This document shows, piece after piece, positions 53,420 to 61,745 of a stretch of 64,000 nucleotides of DNA. The stretch comes from JBFMFR01 sp040752025 (GTDB lineage Bacteria > Chloroflexota > Anaerolineae > Anaerolineales > UBA4823): assembly GCA_040752025.1 (NCBI GenBank), contig JBFMFR010000022.1, positions 1 through 64,000 on the forward strand. The letters are read 5' to 3'. Numbering within the stretch: the stretch's first letter is position 1; each line of letters opens with the position of its first letter. Both the position numbers and the translations under genes were made by a program. The notes beneath the pieces are model-generated. The model saw only the letters and a list, made by a program, of their open reading frames with translations. It did not search any database and was not told the origin of the DNA.

Positions 53420-54775
53420 TCAGGGTTTCCAGGCAGGGGCAGAGCCTTCGGCGATCAGGTGCAGCCCGCCTCCGCCGGGTTCGGACACGTAAATCGAGGC
53501 TGGACCTGCCGAACTGGGCTCCCAGCTACCCGATGCATTCTGCGCCAGGCAGGAACGGAAGCTGATCCAACCGCCATCTGGCGACCACTGGGGTGAAACG
53601 CCGGGCACCAAATCGCTGCGCTGATCGCTGGCGAAGTTCCAAAGCTGCATGGGATGGACATCGAATCCCTGGGAAAGCCCGCAAGCCCGGTCCCAGGTTT
53701 CGGGGTTGTCGTTGCTACAGCCGGCCACGCGGGCGATGACCGCCTGGGATGAATCGGGAGAGAGCGCCAACCCACTCAATGCTTCCATGTCCAGGTTGAA
53801 AGTCTGGCGAGATTGGCTGGTCAGGTCGAAAATGTCGACAAACGTTACGTAGGATTCGCAGCTCGAGTAGAAGGAGCCGTAATTGACCAGCAGGCGACGA
53901 TCTGAGGAGAGCGCCAGATTTACACCTTCGCTCCAGCCCTCATCCGGTTTGTTCGGATAGGGTGTAAAGCTGCGCGCCTGGAAATCGAAGCGGTAAAGCT
54001 GGTAATGACATCCCCCCGACCCGCATAACCAGCGGTGCGTGAGTGTGCCGATCAGGGTGCTGTCCCCTAAGAACACCGGTTGCCCGGTGATCCCGCCAGG
54101 CTCATTGTTGGGAGCGATGCCCACCCCCCAATCAACGGGATCTTCGATATTGTACATGGTGTTGGATTCATCCAACATAACAATCAGCCAGCCAATGGCG
54201 CTTTCGTCCCACGGATTGCCGGGATTCCATAGGACCAGGCTGCGTTGATCGGGCGACCATTGGATACGGCGTTCGACCAGCGCCTGGTTGTCATCCAGAT
54301 TCAGGGTCAGGCAGGGCCGCGCCGGGCTGCCATCTGGCGCGACGAAACACAGGCTGCGCCCGTTGAAAGTGGCCAGTTGTGCGCCGTCAGGGGACCAGGC
54401 GAAACTCAGTAGATCGCCGCTTTGGGTGACCTGGTGGAGAACCCCCTCGGGTAGCTGCGCCAACCATACATCGCCATTTCTAAGAAGTCCCAGAGTGGCA
54501 GGCGGACCACTGGGCTGTGTGGGTATAATAACTGGGGTGTTTTCAGGTGTGGGTGGGTAGGATGGGGCGGTTGGCTCAGTAGTTGGTGGAACAGGCTCAA
54601 GCGGCGGTAGAGTTGCCTGCTCAGGCAGGGCCTGGGTAGGGATTGGGGTAGCGGTGTCCGCCACGGTCGGTTGGGGTGGAACCGGGGTAGCGGCGGTGAT
54701 GGTGGTGCATCCGGATAGAGCGCTGAACAGCAGGATACAGATCGCTGCTGAGTTGATAAACTTGATTGAAGTCAT
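53420..54775 (-). CDS. Lipoprotein with TolB/WD40-like beta-propeller repeats
   Basis: 451 residues. Signal peptide with lipobox LSGC, a Thr/Pro linker to about residue 90, then repeats containing SFAWSPDGAQLATF, IQWSPDQRSLVLW, LSSDRRLLV, LSPDSSQAVIA and SPQWSPDGGWISF, the WSPDG signature of TolB-like propellers. There are six Cys pairs or singles in loops. It probably acts as an exported binding scaffold. GGAGAC precedes the ATG. It is divergent from the sigma-factor operon. Confidence 0.8.
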   Translation of the reverse strand: MTSIKFINSAAICILLFSALSGCTTITAATPVPPQPTVADTATPIPTQALPEQATLPPLEPVPPTTEPTAPSYPPTPENTPVIIPTQPSGPPATLGLLRNGDVWLAQLPEGVLHQVTQSGDLLSFAWSPDGAQLATFNGRSLCFVAPDGSPARPCLTLNLDDNQALVERRIQWSPDQRSLVLWNPGNPWDESAIGWLIVMLDESNTMYNIEDPVDWGVGIAPNNEPGGITGQPVFLGDSTLIGTLTHRWLCGSGGCHYQLYRFDFQARSFTPYPNKPDEGWSEGVNLALSSDRRLLVNYGSFYSSCESYVTFVDIFDLTSQSRQTFNLDMEALSGLALSPDSSQAVIARVAGCSNDNPETWDRACGLSQGFDVHPMQLWNFASDQRSDLVPGVSPQWSPDGGWISFRSCLAQNASGSWEPSSAGPASIYVSEPGGGGLHLIAEGSAPAWKP

Positions 54776-54917
54776 AGAGTCTCCAGATTTAACATATCGG
54801 GTTGGTAAGCACGGTGATTATACCGTAGCGCTTCAGTTTGAGTTGGCCTTCATAAGCCTAATCTATGCATAAACGGGCGTATCTATTCTGAAAAGGAATC
54901 GTCTTAATTGGTGAGTA

Positions 54918-55469
54918 ATGACAACAAAAGAAAAGACATTACTGCGGCGAGCCTCTCGATACGATGAAAAAGCCCTGGCAGAAGTTTATGATTCCTATAG
55001 CCCAGGGATCTATCGTTACGCCATGCGCTTGTTAGGTGATGTTGATCTAGCGGAAGAATGTGTCGCGGAAACGTTCAGCCGCTTTCTCATGGCGCTACAG
55101 CGCGGCCTGGGGCCGCGGGACTATCTTCAAGCTTATTTATACCGGGTAGCGCACAATTGGATTACCGACCATTATCGTCACCAGCCGCAGCAAACGGAGC
55201 CTCTGGAGAGCGAGGTGCACGCTGCGGGCGGGCAAGAGCTCATTGACATTGTGTCTCAGCGCCAGGAGCAGCAGCGGGTGCGCGCCGCACTGGCTACGCT
55301 GACACCCGACCAGCGCCAGGTGGTTGTGCTCAAGTTCCTGGAAGGGTGGCGAAACGAAGAGATTGCCCGTTCGATGGGCAAACCGGTTGGCGCCATAAAA
55401 TCACTACAACATCGCGCTCTGGATGCGCTGCGGCGGACTTTAGTTTTTTTGGAGGAGAACCAATCATGA
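54918..55469 (+). CDS. ECF-type RNA polymerase sigma factor
   Basis: 183 residues. Region 2 has YDSYSPGIYRYAMRLLGDVDLAEECVAETF and region 4 has LTPDQRQVVVLKFLEGWRNEEIARSMGKPVGAIKSLQHRAL, the helix-turn-helix for -35 recognition. It overlaps the downstream DUF5667 gene by four bases (ATGA), so the two are coupled and the latter probably controls it. Its promoters and targets are unknown; the TadG-like gene downstream is a likely one. Confidence 0.92.
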   Translation: MTTKEKTLLRRASRYDEKALAEVYDSYSPGIYRYAMRLLGDVDLAEECVAETFSRFLMALQRGLGPRDYLQAYLYRVAHNWITDHYRHQPQQTEPLESEVHAAGGQELIDIVSQRQEQQRVRAALATLTPDQRQVVVLKFLEGWRNEEIARSMGKPVGAIKSLQHRALDALRRTLVFLEENQS

Positions 55470-56503
55470 TGCAACCTGAGATTGAGTTAGACGATCAACT
55501 GCGCAATTACTTCGAATTATTGAAACCTGTTCCGGCTCGCGATCCTCGGGTAGCCGAGCGCCGGCGCGCCGAATACCTGACAAAAGTGAAAGGTCTGCGC
55601 CAGAAGGCCGTATCTGTGCCAGTTAAACCTCGTCATAAGGTATGGAAAACTTTGTTTCCAACGATACCCAATTTAGGAGCGAAGGAATACCAGATGATCA
55701 AGATTATGCTAGCGATCGTGCTTTCGTTGGCGCTGCTTTTCGGCAGCGGGGAAGCGGCTTTTGCAGTTCAAAACAGCCTGCCAGGTGATGTGGTTTATCC
55801 TGTGAAGATCTGGGGTGAACAGGTGCAGGTATCCCTGGCCAGTGATACGCAAAGCAAGTTCGAGCTGACTCAGGAATTTGCCAACCGACGTGTGGAGGAA
55901 CTCGTCATTCTGGATAAATTAGGGCAGCAGCCTCCCCTGGACGCGGCTTTGAACCTGAATAATTACCTGAATACCTCCTTACAATTGGCTGCAGGTATGG
56001 ACGACCAGGCCATGACACAGGCTTTGGAACAGGTGCATACCCAGGCGCGTGTACAGCAGTTGATCATGGCGCAAACTTCGCAGGATGGCAGCGGTGTTAT
56101 GGAGCAGGTCCGCTCACGTTTGCAAGAGCAGGTGCGTCTGTGCGAGATGGGGCTTGCCGACCCACAGGGCTTCCGTGCGATGGTGCGCCAACGCTTTGAG
56201 AATCAGCAACGAAACGTTCCAACCGGTACACCGGGGCCGCAGGGGACACCGAGTCCAGCCAATGCTGGTCCGGGCTCGACGACCTCGCCGAATGGCGGCG
56301 GCGCTGGGCAGGGAGGCCCGAGTAGCACACCAGGATCTGGCGGCGGCGCTGGACAGGGAGGCCCGAACAGCACGCCAGGATCTGGCGGCGGTGGGGTGAA
56401 TACACCCACACAGCAACCCGGCGGTGGTGGACAAGGGCCCGGCGGTGGCGGGCAAGGACCCGGAGGGGGCGGGCAAGGGCCCGGCGGTGGCGGACAACCA
56501 TAA
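55466..56503 (+). CDS. DUF5667-type membrane protein, probable sigma regulator
   Basis: 345 residues: a charged cytoplasmic N-terminus (about 1-75), one membrane helix (about 76-98), the DUF5667-like exported part beginning NSLPGDVVYPVKIWGE, a helical region, and a Gly/Pro-rich C-terminal tail with GPGGGGQ repeats. The layout, with a short inside region next to a sigma factor, suggests an anti-sigma factor. GGAGGAG before the ATG at 55466 decides the start; the frame is open 120 bases upstream but lies inside the sigma gene. Confidence 0.82.
   Translation: MMQPEIELDDQLRNYFELLKPVPARDPRVAERRRAEYLTKVKGLRQKAVSVPVKPRHKVWKTLFPTIPNLGAKEYQMIKIMLAIVLSLALLFGSGEAAFAVQNSLPGDVVYPVKIWGEQVQVSLASDTQSKFELTQEFANRRVEELVILDKLGQQPPLDAALNLNNYLNTSLQLAAGMDDQAMTQALEQVHTQARVQQLIMAQTSQDGSGVMEQVRSRLQEQVRLCEMGLADPQGFRAMVRQRFENQQRNVPTGTPGPQGTPSPANAGPGSTTSPNGGGAGQGGPSSTPGSGGGAGQGGPNSTPGSGGGGVNTPTQQPGGGGQGPGGGGQGPGGGGQGPGGGGQP
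56295..56503 (+). repeat. Gly-rich coding repeats
   Basis: Two blocks: copies of a ~48-bp unit encoding GGGAGQGGP(S/N)STPGSG (56295-56395), then four copies of a ~21-bp unit encoding GPGGGGQ (56416-56503). Such sequences change copy number by slippage, so the tail may vary between strains. Confidence 0.7.
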
Positions 56504-56579
56504 AGTATGAGGCACGATTCGAATAGGTCGAAGGATCAACGATAGAGGTTTATTTAGAAAAAATTTTATGGGAGGGCCG

Positions 56580-57881
56580 ATGAACAAAAAACCATATTCT
56601 TCGGAGCGCGGGCAGGTGCTCGTGCTGATTGTTTTAGCAATCGTAGGCTTGCTGGGATTTACTGCACTGGCGATCGATGGCAGTACACTCTATTCTGATC
56701 GCCGCTTCATCCAGAATGCTGCCGATGCTGCCGCGCTCTCGGGTGCCAGCGCCGCAGCGCTTAGCTTGGAAAACAGTCACGTAACTTACAGCCAGTGGAA
56801 CTGCGGCGAAGGCAGCATGTCCACTGCCGCATCATTGGGCGGGGTAAGTGCACAAAATACCTCTGCGGCCAACGGCATTGTGCTCGATTACGATATCAGT
56901 GACGACCTGGGTGTTATTGCCCAATGCGGTGTGGACACCAGCAGCGGTTATGCGGATAAATACCTGGATTTCCACACGGTGGTCACGCGCCAGACGCAGA
57001 CTTCATTCTTACATTTCGTATATGATGGCATTGCTGTGAACACAGTGGAAGCGGTCGCCAGGGTGCGGCCGCGCAGCGCGCTGGCTTATGGTTACGCTGT
57101 AGTGGCGCTCAACCCGGCCAGTTGCCTGGGTATGAACACCGGTGTGGAGTTTCACGGCACGGCCGATACGTTTGTCAACGGGGGTGGCATCTTTTCGAAC
57201 GGCTGCATGCGTGGGGTGGGTAACCAGCAGGTCACTGTCACGGGCGGCAGCATCCACTATGGGGCGAACTTTATCAACACGGGAGGCAGCACGATCAATC
57301 CTGCACCGACCAAGGTCAATTTCCAGATCGGGCCAGATGCATATGCCATCCCCGAACCCAACTGCGACCCGGGTGTGCCCATGGCGGGAAAATATATCAT
57401 CGATGCCAAAGACCTGGGGAAATCGATCACCACGCTCAGCCCTCCTGGCCTGTACTGCGTTTTTGGCGATGCCATCATCAATGGTCACGATGTGGTGGTC
57501 GGAGATGCGGTGACCGTGGTGATGGTGAACGGCCGGCTGCAGATCGATGGCGGCGCGACGGTGAAATTATCCGCCCCGCCGGTGAGCCCGGACCCATCGC
57601 CAGCCATCCCAGGTGTGGTGATCTATGCGCCTCCCGATTCGAACTATCGTGATATCAACAAAAATGGCATCCATGTCACGGGCAATTCGGAGTCGTACTT
57701 CACTGGAACGATCCTGGCGCCAGCCCTGGATGTATTTATGAACGGCATCAGCCGCAACGAGGCCTACAAGTCCCAGATTATTGGTTGGAATGTGCAGGTG
57801 GGAGGCACGGCATTGACTTCGGTGTTATTCAACGAGAATTTGTTGTACACAAAGCCAACTTACATCGAACTGTATCGCTAA
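56580..57881 (+). CDS. TadG-like pilus/surface protein
   Basis: 433 residues. The N-terminus SERGQVLVLIVLAIVGLLGF followed by ALAIDGSTLYSDRRFIQNAADAAALSGA is the TadE/TadG prepilin-like region: one membrane helix, then the conserved ADAAALSGA stretch. The rest is a large exported beta-rich domain with many Gly and Asn residues. It may anchor or assemble a surface filament; no other tad genes are nearby. GGGAGGG precedes the ATG at 56580. Confidence 0.82.
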   Translation: MNKKPYSSERGQVLVLIVLAIVGLLGFTALAIDGSTLYSDRRFIQNAADAAALSGASAAALSLENSHVTYSQWNCGEGSMSTAASLGGVSAQNTSAANGIVLDYDISDDLGVIAQCGVDTSSGYADKYLDFHTVVTRQTQTSFLHFVYDGIAVNTVEAVARVRPRSALAYGYAVVALNPASCLGMNTGVEFHGTADTFVNGGGIFSNGCMRGVGNQQVTVTGGSIHYGANFINTGGSTINPAPTKVNFQIGPDAYAIPEPNCDPGVPMAGKYIIDAKDLGKSITTLSPPGLYCVFGDAIINGHDVVVGDAVTVVMVNGRLQIDGGATVKLSAPPVSPDPSPAIPGVVIYAPPDSNYRDINKNGIHVTGNSESYFTGTILAPALDVFMNGISRNEAYKSQIIGWNVQVGGTALTSVLFNENLLYTKPTYIELYR

Positions 57882-57928
57882 GCGAATCTCGCCCTCCCAA
57901 GGGTCGTCCAGGTTTACGGGCGACCGCC

Positions 57929-57960
57929 ACCCTCCCAAAGATTTCCGGCTTTGGGAGGGT
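57929..57960 (+). terminator. Terminator of the sigma/TadG operon
   Basis: ACCCTCCCAAAG (57929-57940) pairs perfectly with CTTTGGGAGGGT (57949-57960) around an 8-base loop; AGATTCGTTT follows. It ends the three-gene unit. Confidence 0.75.
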
Positions 57961-58036
57961 AGATTCGTTTGGGAAGCGGCGACATTTTGATCATCTCAGG
58001 TGCAAGCATACATTAGGCTGCCAACGGAGGCCTGAA

Positions 58037-58067
58037 TTGCCTTCGAAGCCGAAAATCCGTGTATAAT
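58037..58067 (+). promoter_or_regulatory. Candidate promoter for the B12-binding subunit gene
   Basis: TTGCCT (58037-58042) and TATAAT (58062-58067) are 19 bases apart; the -10 is perfect, the spacing a little long. The start codon is 39 bases downstream. No B12 riboswitch-like elements were seen in the leader. Confidence 0.4.
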
Positions 58068-58105
58068 CCCTACGCATCAACACTTTATTCGATAGGAAGG
58101 ATGTT

Positions 58106-58501
58106 ATGAACGAACGCAAGATTCGCGTTTTGATCGCAAAACCAGGGTTGGACGGGCATGACCGCGGCGCCAAGGTCGTGGCGCGGGCTTTGCGCGATGC
58201 GGGTATGGAAGTGATTTACACCGGATTGCGCCAGACTCCAGAGATGATCGCCGAGAGCGCTTTGCAGGAGGATGTGGATGCGGTGGGATTATCGATCCTT
58301 TCAGGTGCGCACATGGCCCTGGTGCCGCGCGTCTTGGAACTGCTCGAAAAGAACGGGCAGGCGAACGTACACGTTTTCATCGGTGGTATTATCCCCGATG
58401 AAGATATCTCGAAACTGCTCGAAGTGGGGGTGGCAGGTGTGTACGGGCCCGGGACTCTGACCGATCAAATTATCGCAGACATCCGCAACGCGGTAGGGTA
58501 A
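58106..58501 (+). CDS. Methylmalonyl-CoA mutase, B12-binding (small) subunit
   Basis: 131 residues. KPGLDGHDRGAKVVARAL contains the DxHxxG cobalamin-ligating motif, followed by LSILSGAH and a GGIIPDED segment, which is the stand-alone B12-binding domain of the mutase. It works with a large catalytic subunit that converts methylmalonyl-CoA to succinyl-CoA; that gene is not in the window. The MeaB gene follows after 37 bases, supporting the assignment over other B12 mutases. Confidence 0.92.
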   Translation: MNERKIRVLIAKPGLDGHDRGAKVVARALRDAGMEVIYTGLRQTPEMIAESALQEDVDAVGLSILSGAHMALVPRVLELLEKNGQANVHVFIGGIIPDEDISKLLEVGVAGVYGPGTLTDQIIADIRNAVG

Positions 58502-58538
58502 CCAGGCTCAAATGCCAGACTGACGAGCAGGCCAGCTT

Positions 58539-59561
58539 ATGTCCAACGTGCAATCCATCCTTGAAGGCAACCGCCTGGCGCTGGCGCGCCTGCTGACTCA
58601 AATCGAGAACAACACGGCTGAGGGCCGCGCCGCGCTGAGCGAGTTGTTCCCGCATACCGGGCAGGCCCATTGGATTGGCGTCACCGGCGCGCCGGGGACC
58701 GGCAAATCCTCCCTGGTCAACCAACTGGCGCGCCAGTTCCGTTCGCCTGAGCAAGGGGAACCGCAGCGCGTGGCAATCGTTGCTGTTGACCCATCCAGTC
58801 CATTCACAGGTGGAGCCATCCTGGGTGATCGGGTGCGCATGCGTGACCTGGCTGGTGATCCCGGCGTTTTCATTCGTTCGATGGCCTCACGCGGTTCTCT
58901 GGGCGGCCTGGCGGTAGCGACTTCGGGCGTGGTGCAGGCCCTGGATGCAGCGGGCTTCGAAATCATCTTGATCGAAACTGTCGGCGCGGGGCAGGCGGAA
59001 GTGGATATCGCTCGGTTGGCGCATACCACTCTGGTGATCGAATCGCCGGGGTTGGGGGATGACATCCAGGCGATCAAAGCCGGCATTCTGGAGATTGCGG
59101 ATGTGCTGGTGGTGAATAAGGCCGACCGCCCGGGCGTTGAGGCCACAGAGCGCGCCTTGCGCAGTATGCTGCAACTGGCTCACCCGGTGCCACACGTTTT
59201 CCGAAATCATGTCTCCCATAAGCCTGGGCATGAGCAAGTCGAAGAAACCCCATCTGCGAACGAGGCTGCGCTGTGGGTTCCGCCGATCCAGCGCACGGTG
59301 GCAATTGAAGGGACGGGCGTCTCCGAATTGGTTGAATCGATCCGGCGCCATTACGCTTATTTGGAAGAGACCGGTGAACTCGAGCAGCGCGAGCAGGCTC
59401 GTATGCAATCTGAACTCGATCTATTGCTGCGTGAAACGCTGGTGGCTCGTTGGCGTTCGACGGTCTCAGATGCACAATACAACTTGGCGCTGCAGCGCCT
59501 GGTGCAGCGCCAGCTATCGCCCTGGCAAGCAGTGGATTGGCTGGTGCAGGCATCGGGTTAG
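58539..59561 (+). CDS. meaB: Methylmalonyl-CoA mutase-associated GTPase MeaB
   Basis: 340 residues with GVTGAPGTGKSSLVNQL (P-loop), AVDPSSPFTGGAILGDRVRM, FIRSMASRGSLGGLA and VVNKADRPG (guanine specificity), all signatures of MeaB. It loads and protects the cobalamin cofactor of the mutase, using GTP hydrolysis. The length is typical. It follows the B12-binding subunit directly; co-transcription is expected. Confidence 0.95.
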   Translation: MSNVQSILEGNRLALARLLTQIENNTAEGRAALSELFPHTGQAHWIGVTGAPGTGKSSLVNQLARQFRSPEQGEPQRVAIVAVDPSSPFTGGAILGDRVRMRDLAGDPGVFIRSMASRGSLGGLAVATSGVVQALDAAGFEIILIETVGAGQAEVDIARLAHTTLVIESPGLGDDIQAIKAGILEIADVLVVNKADRPGVEATERALRSMLQLAHPVPHVFRNHVSHKPGHEQVEETPSANEAALWVPPIQRTVAIEGTGVSELVESIRRHYAYLEETGELEQREQARMQSELDLLLRETLVARWRSTVSDAQYNLALQRLVQRQLSPWQAVDWLVQASG

Positions 59562-59583
59562 TTATTCTGAGAGGAGCATTTTC

Positions 59584-60129
59584 ATGATCTATGGTGAACG
59601 TATCCGGCTGCGCGCCCCTGAGCGTCATGATATCCCTCGGTTCACGCAGTGGCTCAATGATGCCGAAGTACTGGCAGGGTTACTGATAAGCCTGCCAATG
59701 TCGCTGGCTGAAGAGGAGAAGTGGTACGAGAATATGCTCAACCAGCCGGCTGCCGAACATCCCCTGGTCATCGAAGTGCGTCAGGGCGATGAATGGCGGC
59801 CGGTGGGCAACTGTGGATTCAACAATATCGACTAGCGCTGCCGCGCAGCGGAAGTGGGTATTTTCATCGGTGAGAAGAGCCTATGGAACCAGGGTTATGG
59901 CACAGAAGCCATGCAACTGATGCTCAAACATGGCTTTGAGACGCTCAACCTGCACCGGATTGCCCTGGATGTATACGAGACGAATACGCGCGCCATCCGT
60001 TCTTACGAGAAAGTCGGTTTTGTGCTCGAAGGGCGCAAGCGTCAGGCGATGTATAAGAATGGCGAATACCTGGACATCCTGCTAATGAGCGTGTTGCGCC
60101 AGGAATGGTTGGCCAGAAACGGCACGTGA
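59584..60129 (+). pseudogene. GNAT-family N-acetyltransferase interrupted by an amber stop
   Basis: One reading frame from the ATG at 59584 to the TGA at 60127-60129 encodes a complete RimJ/RimL-like GNAT protein of 181 residues, with a start region YGERIRLRAPERHDIPRF, then EVGIFIGEKSLWNQGYGTEA (acetyl-CoA loop) and RAIRSYEKVGFV. It is broken once by TAG at 59833-59835, at a position where relatives commonly have Trp (CGFNNID-W-RCRAAEV), so a TGG-to-TAG change is the simplest cause. The rest shows no decay, so the mutation is recent, or an error. The 3' half alone could not bind substrate. Confidence 0.8.
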
Positions 60130-60164
60130 AGCTGATTCTAACAGTCGCGGCCCGAGGTTTGAAC

Positions 60165-60995
60165 ATGCCTGAATTGCCCGAAGTCGAAACAATCCGCACG
60201 CTTTTGAGCCAGGGTGGGCCGAACAACGCGCCTGTTCTGGGCCAGGTGATCCGCAACGCCCGCCTGCTCTGGGATCGCAGCCTGGCGACGCCGACGCCAG
60301 CGGAGTTCCTGGAGCGCGTCAGGGGCCAGTCGATCGATCAGATTGGGCGGCGCGGGAAATATTTGATATTCTACCTGAGCCAGGACGCGCTCCTGGTTCA
60401 CCTGCGCATGAGCGGCGATTTGCTGGTGGAGCCGGCGGACGCGCCCCTGGCCCCGCATCACCGCCTGGTGCTGGATTTCGAGAATGGTCTGCGTCTGGCT
60501 TTCAACGATGCGCGCAAGTTCGGGCGGGTTTGGCTGGTGGCCGATCCGCAGCAGGTTCTGGCCGGCCTCGGCCCGGAACCCCTGGAGACGGATTTTACTG
60601 TGCAAACGTTGTTCCAGGCTTTACAGGCGAGGCAGCGCCAGCTCAAGCCTTTGCTGCTGGACCAGTCGTTCCTGGCTGGCCTGGGCAACATCTACGTAGA
60701 TGAAGCGCTGCATCTGGCTGGACTGCACCCACTGGCGCTTTCTAACCAGGTGAGCCTGGATCAGGCGCAGCGCTTATGGCAAGGCATCCGCCAGGTGTTA
60801 CAGGAAGGCATTCGCCGCAATGGGGCCAGCATCGATTGGGTTTACCGCGGCGGCGATTTCCAAAATTACTTTCGTGTTTACCAGCGTACCGGGGAGCCGT
60901 GCCCAGTGTGCGCCACGCCAGTGGAGCGTATAGTTGTCGGCCAGCGCGGGACACATTTTTGTCCTGTATGCCAACCTGCGCCGGGGCGTTCGTGA
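60165..60995 (+). CDS. mutM: Formamidopyrimidine-DNA glycosylase MutM
   Basis: 276 residues beginning MPELPEVETIRTLL, with the catalytic Pro that becomes N-terminal and the following Glu. The H2TH region includes GLGNIYVDEALHLAGLHP, and the C-terminus is a zinc finger with CPVCATPV and FCPVC. It removes 8-oxoguanine and nicks the abasic site. The start at 60165 is fixed by the required N-terminus; the open frame extends 60 bases further upstream into the GNAT gene. Confidence 0.95.
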   Translation: MPELPEVETIRTLLSQGGPNNAPVLGQVIRNARLLWDRSLATPTPAEFLERVRGQSIDQIGRRGKYLIFYLSQDALLVHLRMSGDLLVEPADAPLAPHHRLVLDFENGLRLAFNDARKFGRVWLVADPQQVLAGLGPEPLETDFTVQTLFQALQARQRQLKPLLLDQSFLAGLGNIYVDEALHLAGLHPLALSNQVSLDQAQRLWQGIRQVLQEGIRRNGASIDWVYRGGDFQNYFRVYQRTGEPCPVCATPVERIVVGQRGTHFCPVCQPAPGRS

Positions 60996-61010
60996 AATGG
61001 AGGATCGGGT

Positions 61011-61724
61011 ATGAGCGCATCATCCATTACGCTGGTAGGTTTGGTGCTCGTGGCAGTCATCGGTTTGATTGTTGGGCTGCTGGCTGGCTACCTGGTTGCC
61101 GGTTTGCGCAATGATGAGCAGAAGGACCAGCGAACAGGCCAGGATAGCGGGGTGGAGGCCGTGCGCATTCTCCGAGAGAAAAAAACCGGGAGACTTTCCG
61201 TTGAAATTAATGGCCAGCTTTACCGCGCCAGTGGGGATATGACCGTCAACCGTCACAATGGCCTGGCGCGCCTGTTAGCGGAGTTGCGCATTTGGATGGG
61301 GATTGTGGAGGGCGCTGCCAGTCATCCTGGTGAGACCGGCGCGCCTGGAGTCGTTGGCCAAGCTGATGAGATGATTGCCGGTAAGCCTGGCACCCCGCCA
61401 TCGGTTGTACCGGCAGACGAAGAGCCGCCTGAGCCCTCTCGTCCGAACCCGGTTGCGTGGGTATCTCGGATGCTGGTTGGGAAGGGCGCTGAGGAAGTTC
61501 CTGAGAAAAGCATCGTTGCACAGATCGATGAAATTTTGCAGGAAAAGCTGCTGGAGTCGCCTCTGGCAGACCGGGCGATCCGCTTGATGGAACTCCCCGA
61601 CAAAGGCATGGTGGTTCTGATAGGCCTGGAGAAATATGCCAGCGTCGATGAAGTCCCGGATGAGGATGTGCGCCAGTTGCTGAAGGCGTGCGTGGCGGAG
61701 TGGGAAGATCGAGGGGGGAAGTAG
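61011..61724 (+). CDS. Membrane-anchored protein of unknown function
   Basis: 237 residues: one N-terminal helix (about 7-31) with a basic flank, a region REKKTGRLSVEINGQLYRASGD, and an acidic/Pro-rich centre with a helical C-terminal half. No family was recognised. It begins 16 bases after mutM after GGAGG, so it is probably co-expressed with the repair gene; a link to DNA repair is only inference. Confidence 0.55.
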   Translation: MSASSITLVGLVLVAVIGLIVGLLAGYLVAGLRNDEQKDQRTGQDSGVEAVRILREKKTGRLSVEINGQLYRASGDMTVNRHNGLARLLAELRIWMGIVEGAASHPGETGAPGVVGQADEMIAGKPGTPPSVVPADEEPPEPSRPNPVAWVSRMLVGKGAEEVPEKSIVAQIDEILQEKLLESPLADRAIRLMELPDKGMVVLIGLEKYASVDEVPDEDVRQLLKACVAEWEDRGGK

Positions 61725-61745
61725 CCACCTGGAAAGGGCTACTTC
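61718..61745. terminator. Hairpin between convergent genes
   Basis: GAAGTAGCC (61718-61726) pairs with GGCTACTTC (61737-61745) around a 10-base loop that lies between the stops of the unknown membrane protein and the GH4 gene. No T-run, so termination is uncertain. Confidence 0.4.

Noticed and set aside
56295..56503. CRISPR-like repeats
   Set aside because: The repeats are in frame, encode Gly/Pro-rich protein and lack unique spacers.
57882..58105. B12 riboswitch upstream of the B12-binding subunit
   Set aside because: The leader holds the upstream terminator and a promoter-like pair, but no B12-box-like conserved sequence or long structured region.
59833..59850. Pyrrolysine at the TAG in the GNAT gene
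   Set aside because: The position is usually Trp, pyrrolysine is confined to methylamine methyltransferases and few others, and no pyl gene is seen. A point mutation is simpler.
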